Source: Spirochaetaceae bacterium (GTDB lineage: Bacteria; Spirochaetota; Spirochaetia; SZUA-6; Bin103). Taken from it: DNA of 64,000 nt. The stretch covers positions 59,774 through 123,773 of the forward strand of contig JAPPGB010000096.1 in assembly GCA_028821475.1 (NCBI GenBank), read 5' to 3'. Position 1 is the stretch's first letter. The number at the start of each line of letters is the position of its first letter. This document shows positions 26,504-35,456 of this stretch, one piece after another. A program made the position numbers and the translations under genes. A model generated the notes under the pieces. It had not been told where the DNA came from, did not search any database, and saw only the letters and a program-made list of their open reading frames with translations.

Positions 26504-28998
26504 CCCGGCGTGTAACGGACCGGCTGCGGTTTGAACGGGACCGCACCGTCACCGTGCTGTCCGGCAAGGTGGAGCTGGGCCAGGGGCTGAGCGATGCGCT
26601 GACCCTGATCTGCAGCGAGGAGCTGGCCCTGGCGCCGGACCGCATCCGCGTGTGCTGCGGCGACACCGGCGTCACGCCCGACGACGGCCTGACCGCCGGC
26701 AGCGGTTCGATGGAGCGCGCCGGAGCCGCGGTCCGCGCCGCCTCCCGCGCGGCGCGCCACGAGCTGGTGCGCCGCGCCGCCAAGCGCCTCGAAGTTCCCG
26801 AGAACCGGCTCCAGCCACGCTCGGGAGCGATTCGGCCACGCGCGCACGCAGGCGCAGCGCCAGCTCCGGCGCACGGCGAGAGCGCCGGCGTGGCGCAGGG
26901 TCCGCCGCCCGGCGCCGGCGGCGGCGTCCCGAAGACCGGCCCGCCACCTCCGACTTGCGCCGCGGTCGACTATTGGGATCTCCTGCAGGCGGACGAACTT
27001 GGCGACCGCAGTACCGGCCGCGGCGAGCCCACTGCAACGGCCGCGACTGGCGCGGCATCGGATCACCGGGACGCCGCATCGGAGGCGGCCGCGAACCGGT
27101 CGCTCGCCACGCGACGGCAGGGCTCGTGGCGGCGGGTGCACCGGGTGGTGCGCGGCGACGGCAACTTCGTACATGACCTGCGGCTGCCGGGCATGGTGCA
27201 CGGCCGGGTGCTGCGCCCGCCCGGTTACGGGCAGCGGCTCACCGGGCTGGCGGCGGATGCGGCGCGCGCCATGCGCGGGGTGCTGGCGGTGGTGGTGGAC
27301 GGCAGCTTCGTGGGGGTGGCGGCGGAGCGCGAGGAGCAGGCTGCCGCCGCCCACGACGTGCTGGCGGCGAGCGCCCGCTGGCAGCGGCAGGCCGAGAGCG
27401 GGCGAAGCGCCCCGCCGGCGCGGTTCGGCTTGCCCTCCGATGGGCGCGCGGCGTTGTGCGAGGCACGGGCGGAGACCAATCCGATTCTGCGCCGCGGCTC
27501 GCCGCCGGATACGCACGCCGCCACCGTCTCGGCAACCTACTCGCGCCCGTTCCTGATGCACGCTGCGCTCGGGCCGTCCGCCGCCGCCGCGCGCCTCGAC
27601 CGCTGCGGGAGCCTGACCATCTGGTCGCACACCCAGGGACCGTACGAACTGCGCGCCGCCCTGGCCGAGGCGCTGCGGCGGCCGGCGGAGAACATCCGGG
27701 TGATCCACGTCGACGGGGCCGGATGCTACGGGCATAACGGCGCCGACGACGTGGCGCTGGACGCCGCCCTGCTCGCCCTGGCCGTGCCGGAGCGCTCGGT
27801 GCTGGTCCGGTGGACCCGTGAGGACGAGAATCGCTGGGAGCCGTTCGGGACCGCGATGATCGTGACCTGCGGCGCCCAACTGGACACCGCCGGCACCATC
27901 CTGAGCTGGCGGCACGAGGTACGCAGCCACGCGCACGGCACCCGGCCGCGCGGGACGCCGGGGCAGTCGACGCTGCTGGCCGCCTGGCACCGCGCCGCCC
28001 CGCTCACCGCGCCGCCACCGCGCAACGGCAACGGCCTTACCGCCGGACCGCAGCGCAACGCCGAACCGCTCTACGACATCCCCGCGATCGACATCACCAC
28101 CCGCTTCGTGCCCGAGGCGCCGGTGCGGGTGTCCGCGCTGCGTTCCCTGGGCGCGTTCGCCAACGTGTTCGCGATCGAGTCGTTCATGGACGAGCTGGCC
28201 GCCCGCGGCGGCGAGGATCCGCTCGCCTACCGCCTGCGTCACCTGTGCGACGACCGCGCGATACGGGTGCTGACCGAGGCGGCGCGCGCGGCAGACGCGC
28301 CGGCGAACGCGCCGGAGCCAATGCCCGCAATGCCGCCGGCGCCGCCAGTCACGAGTAACGCGGAAGCGTCCTTGGAGTCGCCGGCGGACGTCGGTGCGGC
28401 GCTGCTCGGAGCGTCGGGAGCGTCGGGAGCGTCGGGAGCGTCGGGAGCGTCGGGAGCGTCGGGAGCGTCGGGGGCGCCGATGGCCGCTACCGGCGCGGCC
28501 GCCGGGCGCGACACCGGTGTTGCGTTACTCGGCCGCGGCATGGCGGTGGCGCGCTACAAAAACCTGCAGAGTTACGCTGCGGTGGTGTGCGACGTGGCGG
28601 TCGATCCCGGCAGCGGGCAGATCCGCCTCCTGAGCGCCACGTTGGCGGCCGACGCCGGGCGCATCATCGACCGCGACGGGCTCGCCAACCAGCTCGAAGG
28701 CGGCTTCCTGCAGGCGGCGAGCTGGACGCTGAAGGAGGAGGTGCGCTGGGACAGGGCGGCGATCCGCAGCACCGACTGGGACACCTACCCGGTGCTGCGC
28801 TTCAGCGAGGTGCCGCCGGTCACGGTCCGCCTGGTCGACCGCCCGGATCTGCCGAGCGTGGGCGCCGGCGAAGCCGCACAGGGCCCGACCCCGGCGGCGA
28901 TCGCCAACGCCGTATACGCCGCGGCCGGCATACGTCTGCGACACACGCCGTTCACACCGGCGCGTGTCATGACGGCTCTCGCGGACGCGGTCAGGTAG
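26500..28998 (+). CDS. molybdopterin-binding large subunit (IorB/NicB-like)
   Basis: 832 residues. It opens with VTVLSGKVELGQGLSDAL, the arrangement seen in isoquinoline 1-oxidoreductase IorB and nicotinate hydroxylase NicB. It continues with GAGCYGHNGADDVALDAALL and VRWTREDENRWEPFG (cofactor binding), and ends with VGAGEAAQGPTPAAIANAV, whose Glu is the catalytic base. Two low-complexity insertions are present: residues about 105-200 (Ala/Pro/Arg-rich) and about 595-665 with a GAS tripeptide tract. No cytochrome domain is fused, unlike NicB. Next to pncA/pncB, a nicotinate-like substrate is attractive but unproven. Its 3' end overlaps the convergent ABC gene by 8 bp. Confidence 0.88.
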   Translation: MTRRVTDRLRFERDRTVTVLSGKVELGQGLSDALTLICSEELALAPDRIRVCCGDTGVTPDDGLTAGSGSMERAGAAVRAASRAARHELVRRAAKRLEVPENRLQPRSGAIRPRAHAGAAPAPAHGESAGVAQGPPPGAGGGVPKTGPPPPTCAAVDYWDLLQADELGDRSTGRGEPTATAATGAASDHRDAASEAAANRSLATRRQGSWRRVHRVVRGDGNFVHDLRLPGMVHGRVLRPPGYGQRLTGLAADAARAMRGVLAVVVDGSFVGVAAEREEQAAAAHDVLAASARWQRQAESGRSAPPARFGLPSDGRAALCEARAETNPILRRGSPPDTHAATVSATYSRPFLMHAALGPSAAAARLDRCGSLTIWSHTQGPYELRAALAEALRRPAENIRVIHVDGAGCYGHNGADDVALDAALLALAVPERSVLVRWTREDENRWEPFGTAMIVTCGAQLDTAGTILSWRHEVRSHAHGTRPRGTPGQSTLLAAWHRAAPLTAPPPRNGNGLTAGPQRNAEPLYDIPAIDITTRFVPEAPVRVSALRSLGAFANVFAIESFMDELAARGGEDPLAYRLRHLCDDRAIRVLTEAARAADAPANAPEPMPAMPPAPPVTSNAEASLESPADVGAALLGASGASGASGASGASGASGASGAPMAATGAAAGRDTGVALLGRGMAVARYKNLQSYAAVVCDVAVDPGSGQIRLLSATLAADAGRIIDRDGLANQLEGGFLQAASWTLKEEVRWDRAAIRSTDWDTYPVLRFSEVPPVTVRLVDRPDLPSVGAGEAAQGPTPAAIANAVYAAAGIRLRHTPFTPARVMTALADAVR
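28408..28470 (+). repeat. 9-bp tandem repeat (GGAGCGTCG)x7 inside a coding region
   Basis: Seven perfect units, followed by a degenerate eighth (GGGGCGCCG), encode a GAS-tripeptide tract in a linker of the molybdenum hydroxylase. The unit is a multiple of three, so length changes keep the frame. Confidence 0.9.
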
Positions 28999-30910
28999 CG
29001 GATTGTCCGCCCGCGACGCCGGCGGTGGCGGCGGGGATGTCGTCGAACGATGCGTAGTGCATCCCGTACAGGCTGGCGTACAGGCCGTCGAGTGCCATCA
29101 GTTCGTCGTGCGACCCCTGCTCGATGATGCGGCCCTCCTGCAGCACCAGGATGCGGTCGGCATTGCGAATGGTGGCCAGGCGGTGCGCAATCACCAATCC
29201 GGTGCGCTGATGCAGCAGGCCGCGCAGCGCGCGCTGAATCTGCATCTCGGTGTAGCTGTCGACGTTGGCGGTGGCCTCGTCCAGCACCAGCACCCGGGTA
29301 TCGGCCACGATGGCGCGCGCGAAGCTGATCAACTGGCGCTGGCCGAGCGACAGGTTGCTGCCGCGCTGCTCCAGCAGCGTGTTGTAGCCCTGCGGCAGGC
29401 GGGTGATGAAGTCGTGCGCACCTACCGCGCGCGCCGCCCGCTCCACGTCCTCTTCGGTGGCGCCGCGGGCGGCGTAGCGGATGTTCTCGGTGATGGTGCC
29501 GGTGAACAGGAACGGCTCCTGCAGCACCATGCCGATGTGGCGCCCGAGCGACGCCTGCGTAACGTCGCGCACATCGTGGCCGCCGACCAGGATCTGCCCC
29601 TTCCACACGTCGTAGAAGCGATGCGCCAGGGCGGTGATGCTGGTCTTGCCGGAGCCGGTCGGCCCCACCAGCGCCACCGTCTCCCCCGGCTCCACCCGGA
29701 ACGAGATGTCGTGCAGGATCGGCTGGCCCTCGACGTAGCCGAAGGTCACGTTGCGAAACTCCACCGAACCGTCGATGTCGCCCGGATCGCGCGCGCCGGG
29801 ACGATCCTCTATCTGCACCGGCACGTCGAGCACCTCGAAGATGCGCTGCCCGGAGGCCATGGCGCGCTGCATGATGCTGTACTGCATGGTGACCGACCGG
29901 ATCGGGGCAAAGAACCGCTGCACGTAGAAGAAGAAGGCGACCAGCACGCCGAGCTCTATCGAGCCGCCGAGCGTCAGCGCACCGCCGATCACCACGACCA
30001 GGCCGATGGCCAGGCCGGACAGGGTATCGACGGTGGGTATCATCACCATCGAAAAGCGCGATGCCCGGACGTGGCTGCGCATGTTGTCGTGCACCTTCTC
30101 TTCGTACAGGTCGAAGTTGACCCGCTGGCGGCCCATCTCCTGGATCAGGCGCACGCCGTTGATGCTCTCGGCAAGTGCGCCGTTGGCGGTGGAACTGCTC
30201 TCGCGGGCGCCCAGGAATGCGCGGCGCGCGAACGGCAGCCAGATGCCGCGCACGATCAACAGGGCCGGAATGATCGCCAGGGTCATCAGTCCGAGCGGCA
30301 CGTTCAGGGTGAGCAGGATGACGATGATGCCGACCAGCAGCACCAGGTCGCCGACCGCGAACACGGTCGACTCCAGGAACTCCTGCAGCGCGTTGACGTC
30401 GCCCTGCAGGCGCGACATCAGCCGGCCCACCTCGGTGCGGTCCATGAACGCCAGCGCGACCCGCTGCAGATGCGCGTACATGGCGCGGCGCAGGTCGAAC
30501 AGCACCTGCTCCGCCACGCGCGCCACCACCGCCTCCTGGATCAGGTTGGCCACGTAGTTGACCAGGACCAGCCCCGCGAACACGGCGCAGGCGCCGAACA
30601 GCAGGCCGCGCGCCGCCGAGCCGGCCTCCGCCATCAGCACGTCGTCCACCACCACGCGGATGATCAGCGGCAGCGCCATCTGCGAGAACGTGAACACCAG
30701 CACCGCGGCCAGCGAGAGCCACAGGCGCGTGCGGTAGGGGCGCACGAACGCCATGAAGCGTTTCACTACCTGGCCGTTGAACGCCGCGCCGAACATCTGT
30801 TCTTCCTGGTTCACCTGCGAGCCGACCGCGGCCAGCGGCGGCCTGGCTTCCTTGCCGCGCGCCTTGGCCACGTACACCTGCTCGCCGGGTGCGGCTGCCC
30901 GGCTGCTCAT
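28991..30910 (-). CDS. ABC exporter half-transporter B (canonical ATPase)
   Basis: 639 residues from ATG 30910, overlapping the upstream stop (ATGA). A six-helix type-I exporter domain (FMAFVRPYRTRLWLSLAAVL to about residue 355) is followed by an ATPase domain. That domain has Walker A GPTGSGKTS, signature LSLGQRQL, Walker B VLVLDEATANVD with catalytic Glu, and H-loop VIAHRLATI. It pairs with the preceding gene as a heterodimer (MdlAB/TM287-288 type) exporting lipids, drugs or peptides. It converges on the molybdenum hydroxylase gene with an 8-bp overlap of ends. Confidence 0.93.
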   Translation of the reverse strand: MSSRAAAPGEQVYVAKARGKEARPPLAAVGSQVNQEEQMFGAAFNGQVVKRFMAFVRPYRTRLWLSLAAVLVFTFSQMALPLIIRVVVDDVLMAEAGSAARGLLFGACAVFAGLVLVNYVANLIQEAVVARVAEQVLFDLRRAMYAHLQRVALAFMDRTEVGRLMSRLQGDVNALQEFLESTVFAVGDLVLLVGIIVILLTLNVPLGLMTLAIIPALLIVRGIWLPFARRAFLGARESSSTANGALAESINGVRLIQEMGRQRVNFDLYEEKVHDNMRSHVRASRFSMVMIPTVDTLSGLAIGLVVVIGGALTLGGSIELGVLVAFFFYVQRFFAPIRSVTMQYSIMQRAMASGQRIFEVLDVPVQIEDRPGARDPGDIDGSVEFRNVTFGYVEGQPILHDISFRVEPGETVALVGPTGSGKTSITALAHRFYDVWKGQILVGGHDVRDVTQASLGRHIGMVLQEPFLFTGTITENIRYAARGATEEDVERAARAVGAHDFITRLPQGYNTLLEQRGSNLSLGQRQLISFARAIVADTRVLVLDEATANVDSYTEMQIQRALRGLLHQRTGLVIAHRLATIRNADRILVLQEGRIIEQGSHDELMALDGLYASLYGMHYASFDDIPAATAGVAGGQSAT

Positions 30911-32910
30911 GAGCGGCCTCCCGCGGCGCCCGCGGAGGTACCGGTGGCCACGATGTCGCCGTGCGGCGCGCCGTTGCCGCCGTGCACGGCGACCGGCTTT
31001 GCCGTGCGCGAGTCGGCGGCGGCGCCGTTGCCGGGCGCGTGACCTGCGTCCGCCGAAGCCCCGTCGGATGACGCCACCATTTCGGTGGCGCCGGTGGTGC
31101 GGCGCGCCTGCAGCTCGTACAGCGCCGCGTAGCGCCCGCCGCGTGCCAACAGTTGCACGTGGCTGCCGCGCTCCACGACCCGGCCCCGGTCCAGGAACAG
31201 GATCTCGTCGGCGTGCATCAGCGAGCTCAGCCGATGGGCGATGATGATGGTGGCGCACTGCCGCGTCACCTCGCGCAGCGAGGCGCGGATACGCTGCTCG
31301 GTGCCGGCGTCGATCGCCGCGGTGGAGTCGTCGAAGATCATGAACGGCGGACGCAGCATCACGCTGCGCGCGATCGACAGCCGCTGCCGCTGGCCGCCCG
31401 ACAGCGACACCCCGCGCTCGCCGACCAGCGTCCGGTAGCCGAGCGGCAGGCTGCGCACCCAGGTGTCGAGTTGCGCCGACGAGGCGGCGCGCGCGATGCG
31501 GTCGCGCTCGGCCCACGGGTCGCCGTACGCCACGTTGCGCTCCAGGGCGGAGGTGAACACGAAGCTGTCCTGCTGGATCACCCCGACCGCGTTGCGCAGC
31601 GAATCGAGGGTCACGTCGCGGATGTCCTGGCCGTCGATGGTGACGCGCCCGCCGGTGACGTCGTAGAAGCGCGGCACCAGGTGGGCGATGGTCGACTTGC
31701 CGGCGCCCGGCGGGCCGACGATGCCCAGGGTCTGGCCGGGACCGACCGCGAACGACACCCCGCTCAGCGCCTCCGCGTCGCCATCCTCGGTGCGGTAGAC
31801 GAACGACACATCCTCGAAGCGCAGCTCGCCGCGGGCCAGCGCCAGCGCCGGCGCTCCCGGCTTGTCCACCACGTCCGGCTCCTGGTCGAGCACCTCGAAC
31901 AGCCGCTGGCCGGAGGAGGAGGCGCGCGCGAACGCGTTCACCATCATGCCGAGTTGGCGTACCGGCAACTGCAGAATGGTCATGAACGCCAGGAACTCGG
32001 TGAGCCGGCCTACCGTGGCATCGCCGTTCATCACCTTCAGCCCGCCCACCAGCAGCACCAGGCACATGGCGGCGTAGTAGGTCATGGTCATGACCGTCGT
32101 GTTCCGCACCCGGATGCGGATCCGCTTGCGCGCCAGCAGCAGCGCCCGCCGCGAGGCGCGGTCGAACTTGTGCATCTCGTGATCCTGCGAGGTAAACGCG
32201 CGCACCACGCGAATGCCGCTCAGGTTCTCGTCCATCACCCGGGTCAGGATCGACATGCGCTTCTGCAACTGGTACCAGCTCTCGCGCAACTGCAGGCGCG
32301 ACACGATGGCGCGCCAGCCGACCACCGGGACGAAGCTCACCGCGACGAGCGCCATCAGCGGGTCGGTGACGACGAGCTGCCAGGTGCCGAAGCCGATCAG
32401 CACGGCCAGGTAGAAGGTGCGCAGCAGGCCGAAGTTCACGAACATGCGCACGCCCTCCACGTCGAGCATGCCGCGCGTCATCAGGTCGCCGGTGTGCACC
32501 CGGTCGTGGTAGCTGAAGCTGAGGTGCTGCAGCTTCTCGTAGTAGGCGAGCCGCAACGAATACGCAAGCCGCTGGCCGAGCGCCTCGCCCTGCTGCATGT
32601 ACAGGGCCATGAACAGGCCGCGCCCGACGCTGGCACCGAGCAGGCCGAGGGCCAACATCACCAGCCCGTTGCGGGACGCCGGATTCCATGCGGTCGCCGC
32701 CTGCAGCAGGTCGTGGATGCCGTCCACCGCCTGCCCCATGAAGCGCGGAATCAGGAGTTGCGACAGCGCCGCGGCCACGGTGCCCAGAATGCCGATCGCC
32801 AGGCGCACGCGAAACCGCAACGCCATGCGCGTAATGCGCGCCAACACCCCGGCCCCGGTACGGGTGTCGACGAACGGCTGATGCCTGTCGGAAAGTGAGA
32901 TGGAACTCAT
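30907..32910 (-). CDS. ABC exporter half-transporter A (degenerate ATP site)
   Basis: 667 residues from ATG 32910 (a TTG one codon earlier is possible). Six helices (about residues 25-320), then an ATPase domain: Walker A GPPGAGKST, signature LSGGQRQRLS, Walker B FMIFDDSTAAID. In Walker B Asp replaces the catalytic Glu, the usual mark of the weak site in heterodimeric exporters. The C-terminal 65 residues are Gly/Ala-rich and unassigned. First gene of the pair. Upstream, the 65-bp region to the HIT gene holds a tandem repeat that may control it. Confidence 0.93.
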   Translation of the reverse strand: MSSISLSDRHQPFVDTRTGAGVLARITRMALRFRVRLAIGILGTVAAALSQLLIPRFMGQAVDGIHDLLQAATAWNPASRNGLVMLALGLLGASVGRGLFMALYMQQGEALGQRLAYSLRLAYYEKLQHLSFSYHDRVHTGDLMTRGMLDVEGVRMFVNFGLLRTFYLAVLIGFGTWQLVVTDPLMALVAVSFVPVVGWRAIVSRLQLRESWYQLQKRMSILTRVMDENLSGIRVVRAFTSQDHEMHKFDRASRRALLLARKRIRIRVRNTTVMTMTYYAAMCLVLLVGGLKVMNGDATVGRLTEFLAFMTILQLPVRQLGMMVNAFARASSSGQRLFEVLDQEPDVVDKPGAPALALARGELRFEDVSFVYRTEDGDAEALSGVSFAVGPGQTLGIVGPPGAGKSTIAHLVPRFYDVTGGRVTIDGQDIRDVTLDSLRNAVGVIQQDSFVFTSALERNVAYGDPWAERDRIARAASSAQLDTWVRSLPLGYRTLVGERGVSLSGGQRQRLSIARSVMLRPPFMIFDDSTAAIDAGTEQRIRASLREVTRQCATIIIAHRLSSLMHADEILFLDRGRVVERGSHVQLLARGGRYAALYELQARRTTGATEMVASSDGASADAGHAPGNGAAADSRTAKPVAVHGGNGAPHGDIVATGTSAGAAGGRS

Positions 32911-32917
32911 CAAGATC

Positions 32918-32947
32918 GCACGAAGTGCAAATGCACGAAGTACATAT
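32918..32947. promoter_or_regulatory. tandem 15-bp direct repeat in a divergent promoter region
   Basis: GCACGAAGTGCAAAT (32918-32932) is followed directly by GCACGAAGTACATAT (32933-32947), 12 of 15 identical. It lies 8-37 bp upstream of the exporter start and 29 bp upstream of the HIT start. Candidate operator for a dimeric regulator. TAATAT at 32955-32960 may be the -10 box of the HIT gene. Confidence 0.5.
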
Positions 32948-32975
32948 GCGCCTCTAATATACGGTCGGCAGAATC

Positions 32976-33410
32976 ATGGACAAGATGAATAACTGTACCG
33001 TTTGTACAATCTGCAGGATCGTCGCCGGCGAGCTGCCTTCGGCACCGGTCCTGGAGACCCGGGAGGTGGCCGCATTCATGGACCTGCGCCAGCCGCAGCC
33101 GGGCCACGTGCTGGTGGTGCCGCGCACCCACCACGCGCGCCTCGCCGAGTTGCCGGCGAACTTGGCGTGCGCCATGACGCAAGCCGCGCTGCGGGTGACC
33201 GCCGCCATCTACCGGGCGCTGAAGCCGGCAGGCATCAACCTCACGCTCGCCGACGGCCGCGCCGCCGGCCAGGAAATCATGCACGTGCACCTGCACATCC
33301 GCCCCCGCGCCCCCGGAGACGGCATCCTCACCGTCCGCCCCTGCGCCCCGTCCGGCCAACCCGAACTGGCCACTCTCGCTACCCGCATCCGCACCGCTCT
33401 TGCGGAGTGA
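32976..33410 (+). CDS. HIT family nucleotide hydrolase/transferase
   Basis: 144 residues. CTICRIVAGELPSAPVLE is the common HIT opening with a Cys pair, followed by MDLRQPQPGHVLVVPRTHH. The histidine triad is HVHLHIRPR (His103, His105, His107). It hydrolyses or transfers nucleoside monophosphates from substrates such as Ap4A or AMP-lysine. It is divergent from the exporter operon and separated from the next gene by about 150 bp. Confidence 0.92.
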   Translation: MDKMNNCTVCTICRIVAGELPSAPVLETREVAAFMDLRQPQPGHVLVVPRTHHARLAELPANLACAMTQAALRVTAAIYRALKPAGINLTLADGRAAGQEIMHVHLHIRPRAPGDGILTVRPCAPSGQPELATLATRIRTALAE

Positions 33411-33523
33411 GCGTGCCGAACTACCGAGTACCAGCCTCGGCCGCCGCTGTATGCGTGAGGAACGCCCCGCACGCGGGAGTCCGCTCGCCCCGCCGGGTTG
33501 GTGCGCTGTGATAGTCTATCGGC

Positions 33524-33599
33524 GATGAGGAGAAATGCTCCCTGGCAGGCCGTTCATACGCCACGGTGTTCCGGTTTCGCCTTCGGGGTCACCACTTGA
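33524..33599 (+). other. possible 24-codon leader ORF before the OLD-type gene
   Basis: ATG 33524 (MRRNAPWQAV...) ends in a TGA that overlaps the probable TTG start at 33596 (TTGA). TAGTCT lies 7 nt before its ATG. Coupling of a short leader to the main gene is suggested by the overlap only. Confidence 0.3.
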
Positions 33600-35395
33600 A
33601 GCTGCTTCATTACCTGGAAATCCAGAACTTCAAGCGGTTCGGCGACAGCGAGCGCATCGAGCTGGATCACCCTGCGGTGCTGATCGGACCCAACAACTGC
33701 GGCAAGACCACGGCCATACAAGCGATCGCCCTGTGGTCGCAGGCGGTGCGGGCGTGGCACGCAAGCAAGGGCAAGGCGCCTCCGCGGCAGCGCACCTCCA
33801 CCTCGTTGAACCGCCTCAACATCGTCGCCGTGCCGGTGCAGCGTACGCGCTACTTCTGGCACAACGCGGCGGTGCGCACCGGCAACACGGACATCCCGTT
33901 GCGGATCACGCTCGGCGTCCTGCACGACCACAGGGTCGAGCCGGTGACGATGCAATTTCGCAACCAGGGCGAGGACCTGGTGTACTGCACCCCCGACGAA
34001 TCGACTTTGGCGCGGCCGGAGCTGGTCGCCACCGCCGCCGCGCTCAACGTCGAATTGCTGTACCCGATGTCGGGCCTGGAAACCGAGGAGCCGATTCTGC
34101 AGCGCGGGCGGATCGACGTGCTGCTCGGCCAGGGGCAGACGGCGCAGGTGCTGCGCAACCTGTGTCTGCTTGTACACCAGGGGAACCCGGATGACTGGAA
34201 GCGGATCGCCGAATGGATGGAGCGCCTGTTCAACGTCACGTTCAGCGACCCGAAAGAGACCTCTCGGGGAAGCATCGACCTGTTCTATCGGCAGGACTCG
34301 GTCAGAGAACCGCTCGACATCGCCGTGGCGGGGCGTGGCCTGCAGCAGATGCTGCTGTTGTTCGCGTATCTCTACTCGCATCGCCGCAGCGTCATCCTGA
34401 TCGACGAACCGGACGCCCACCTGGAGATCCTGCGGCAGAAACAGGTGTACGTCCTGTTGCGCGAACTTGCCGCCGAGAACGAGTCGCAAGTGATTCTCGT
34501 CACCCACTCGGAAGTAATCCTCGACGAGGCGCTCGACCACAACCTCACCCTCCTCCTTGCCGGGCGAGCCGACGACGTGGCGGCAAAGGCCTCGATCAGA
34601 AATGCTCTCAAGCACTACGGCGCGGAGCACTACATCCGCGCCCGCGAACGGGGCTACGTGCTGTATGTCGAAGGTGGGACAGACATCGAGATCCTCCGGG
34701 CGCTGGCCAACCGGATCGGCCACGCCGCCGCGTCCGGGTGGGATGAACGGATCAACTCGTTCTACGTGGCGGACAACTATCCGGACACCAGCCTGGACTC
34801 CGATCTGGCCCGCGTCGAGGGAGGCTTCGGCGTCACACCGCAACGGCATTTTCACGCACTGCGCGGCATGGTGCCGGGGCTGATCGGACTGGCGATCCTG
34901 GACAACGATGGCAGGGCGCGCCAGGACTCCACCGAAGGCGGACTCACCATCCGTTACTGGCAGCGGTACGAGTGCGAAAACTACGTCGTTACGCCCGAGA
35001 CGCTGGCCGCGTTCGCCAGGGACTACTATCGGGAGACCCCGTTGTTCGGTGGATTCCAGACCGAGATCGAAGAGACCCTGGACGCCGCGATCCTGGAACG
35101 CGTCTTTTCTGACCGCGAACAGGACTTCGCACTCTGGCAGGCGGCGGACGACGCTACCCGTCGGCTGTTGTGGGAGGCACGCACCGAGCGCCTCAAGCTC
35201 AGCTCGTTCGCCGAGGAATTCTTTCGCCGTCTCGCGCAGCGGCTCGGACACGCCATGCTGCTGCGCAAGGGCGAACTCCATCGGCTCGTGGAATTTCTTC
35301 CCGTAGAGCGCATTCCCGAGGAGGTCGCCGGCAAGCTGGACCTGGTCGCCGACCTGTTCGCGGGCGCCCGCTCCGGAGAAACCGAGACCGGATAG
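33596..35395 (+). CDS. OLD-family ATPase with TOPRIM nuclease domain
   Basis: 599 residues from TTG 33596, which gives the usual KLLHYLEIQNFKRF start; a GTG at 33566 is in frame. Walker A GPNNCGKTT at 31-39. The signature-like RGLQQMLLLFAYL and Walker B VILIDEPDAHLE (Asp270, Glu271) complete an ABC/SMC-type ATPase. A TOPRIM domain follows: VEGGTD (Glu359) and ILDNDG (Asp436, Asp438) bind the nuclease metals. This is the architecture of OLD and GajA defence nucleases. No UvrD-like GajB gene follows, so it would be a stand-alone class-1-like OLD protein. The last 100 residues are helical and unassigned. Confidence 0.85.
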   Translation: MKLLHYLEIQNFKRFGDSERIELDHPAVLIGPNNCGKTTAIQAIALWSQAVRAWHASKGKAPPRQRTSTSLNRLNIVAVPVQRTRYFWHNAAVRTGNTDIPLRITLGVLHDHRVEPVTMQFRNQGEDLVYCTPDESTLARPELVATAAALNVELLYPMSGLETEEPILQRGRIDVLLGQGQTAQVLRNLCLLVHQGNPDDWKRIAEWMERLFNVTFSDPKETSRGSIDLFYRQDSVREPLDIAVAGRGLQQMLLLFAYLYSHRRSVILIDEPDAHLEILRQKQVYVLLRELAAENESQVILVTHSEVILDEALDHNLTLLLAGRADDVAAKASIRNALKHYGAEHYIRARERGYVLYVEGGTDIEILRALANRIGHAAASGWDERINSFYVADNYPDTSLDSDLARVEGGFGVTPQRHFHALRGMVPGLIGLAILDNDGRARQDSTEGGLTIRYWQRYECENYVVTPETLAAFARDYYRETPLFGGFQTEIEETLDAAILERVFSDREQDFALWQAADDATRRLLWEARTERLKLSSFAEEFFRRLAQRLGHAMLLRKGELHRLVEFLPVERIPEEVAGKLDLVADLFAGARSGETETG

Positions 35396-35420
35396 CGGTG
35401 CGAGCGGTGCGCCGCTTGCG

Positions 35421-35449
35421 TTGACAGGGCCGGGCGGCGTTCGTAGGGT
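35421..35449 (+). promoter_or_regulatory. promoter giving a likely leaderless PhyH mRNA
   Basis: TTGACA at 35421-35426, 17-bp spacer, TAGGGT at 35444-35449. The ATG of the PhyH gene is at 35457, where transcription should begin, so there is little or no 5' leader and no ribosome site. Confidence 0.6.
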
Positions 35450-35456
35450 CGCAGGC

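Noticed and set aside
26323..28242. 639-residue minus-strand frame opposite the Mo-hydroxylase
   Set aside because: Antisense shadow; the plus-strand gene carries clear cofactor and catalytic motifs.
28991..32689. 1232-residue open frame on the minus strand
   Set aside because: Only its last 639 codons (from 30910) are a gene. The front half is an alternative-frame shadow of the overlapping exporter gene at 30907-32910 and has no homology.
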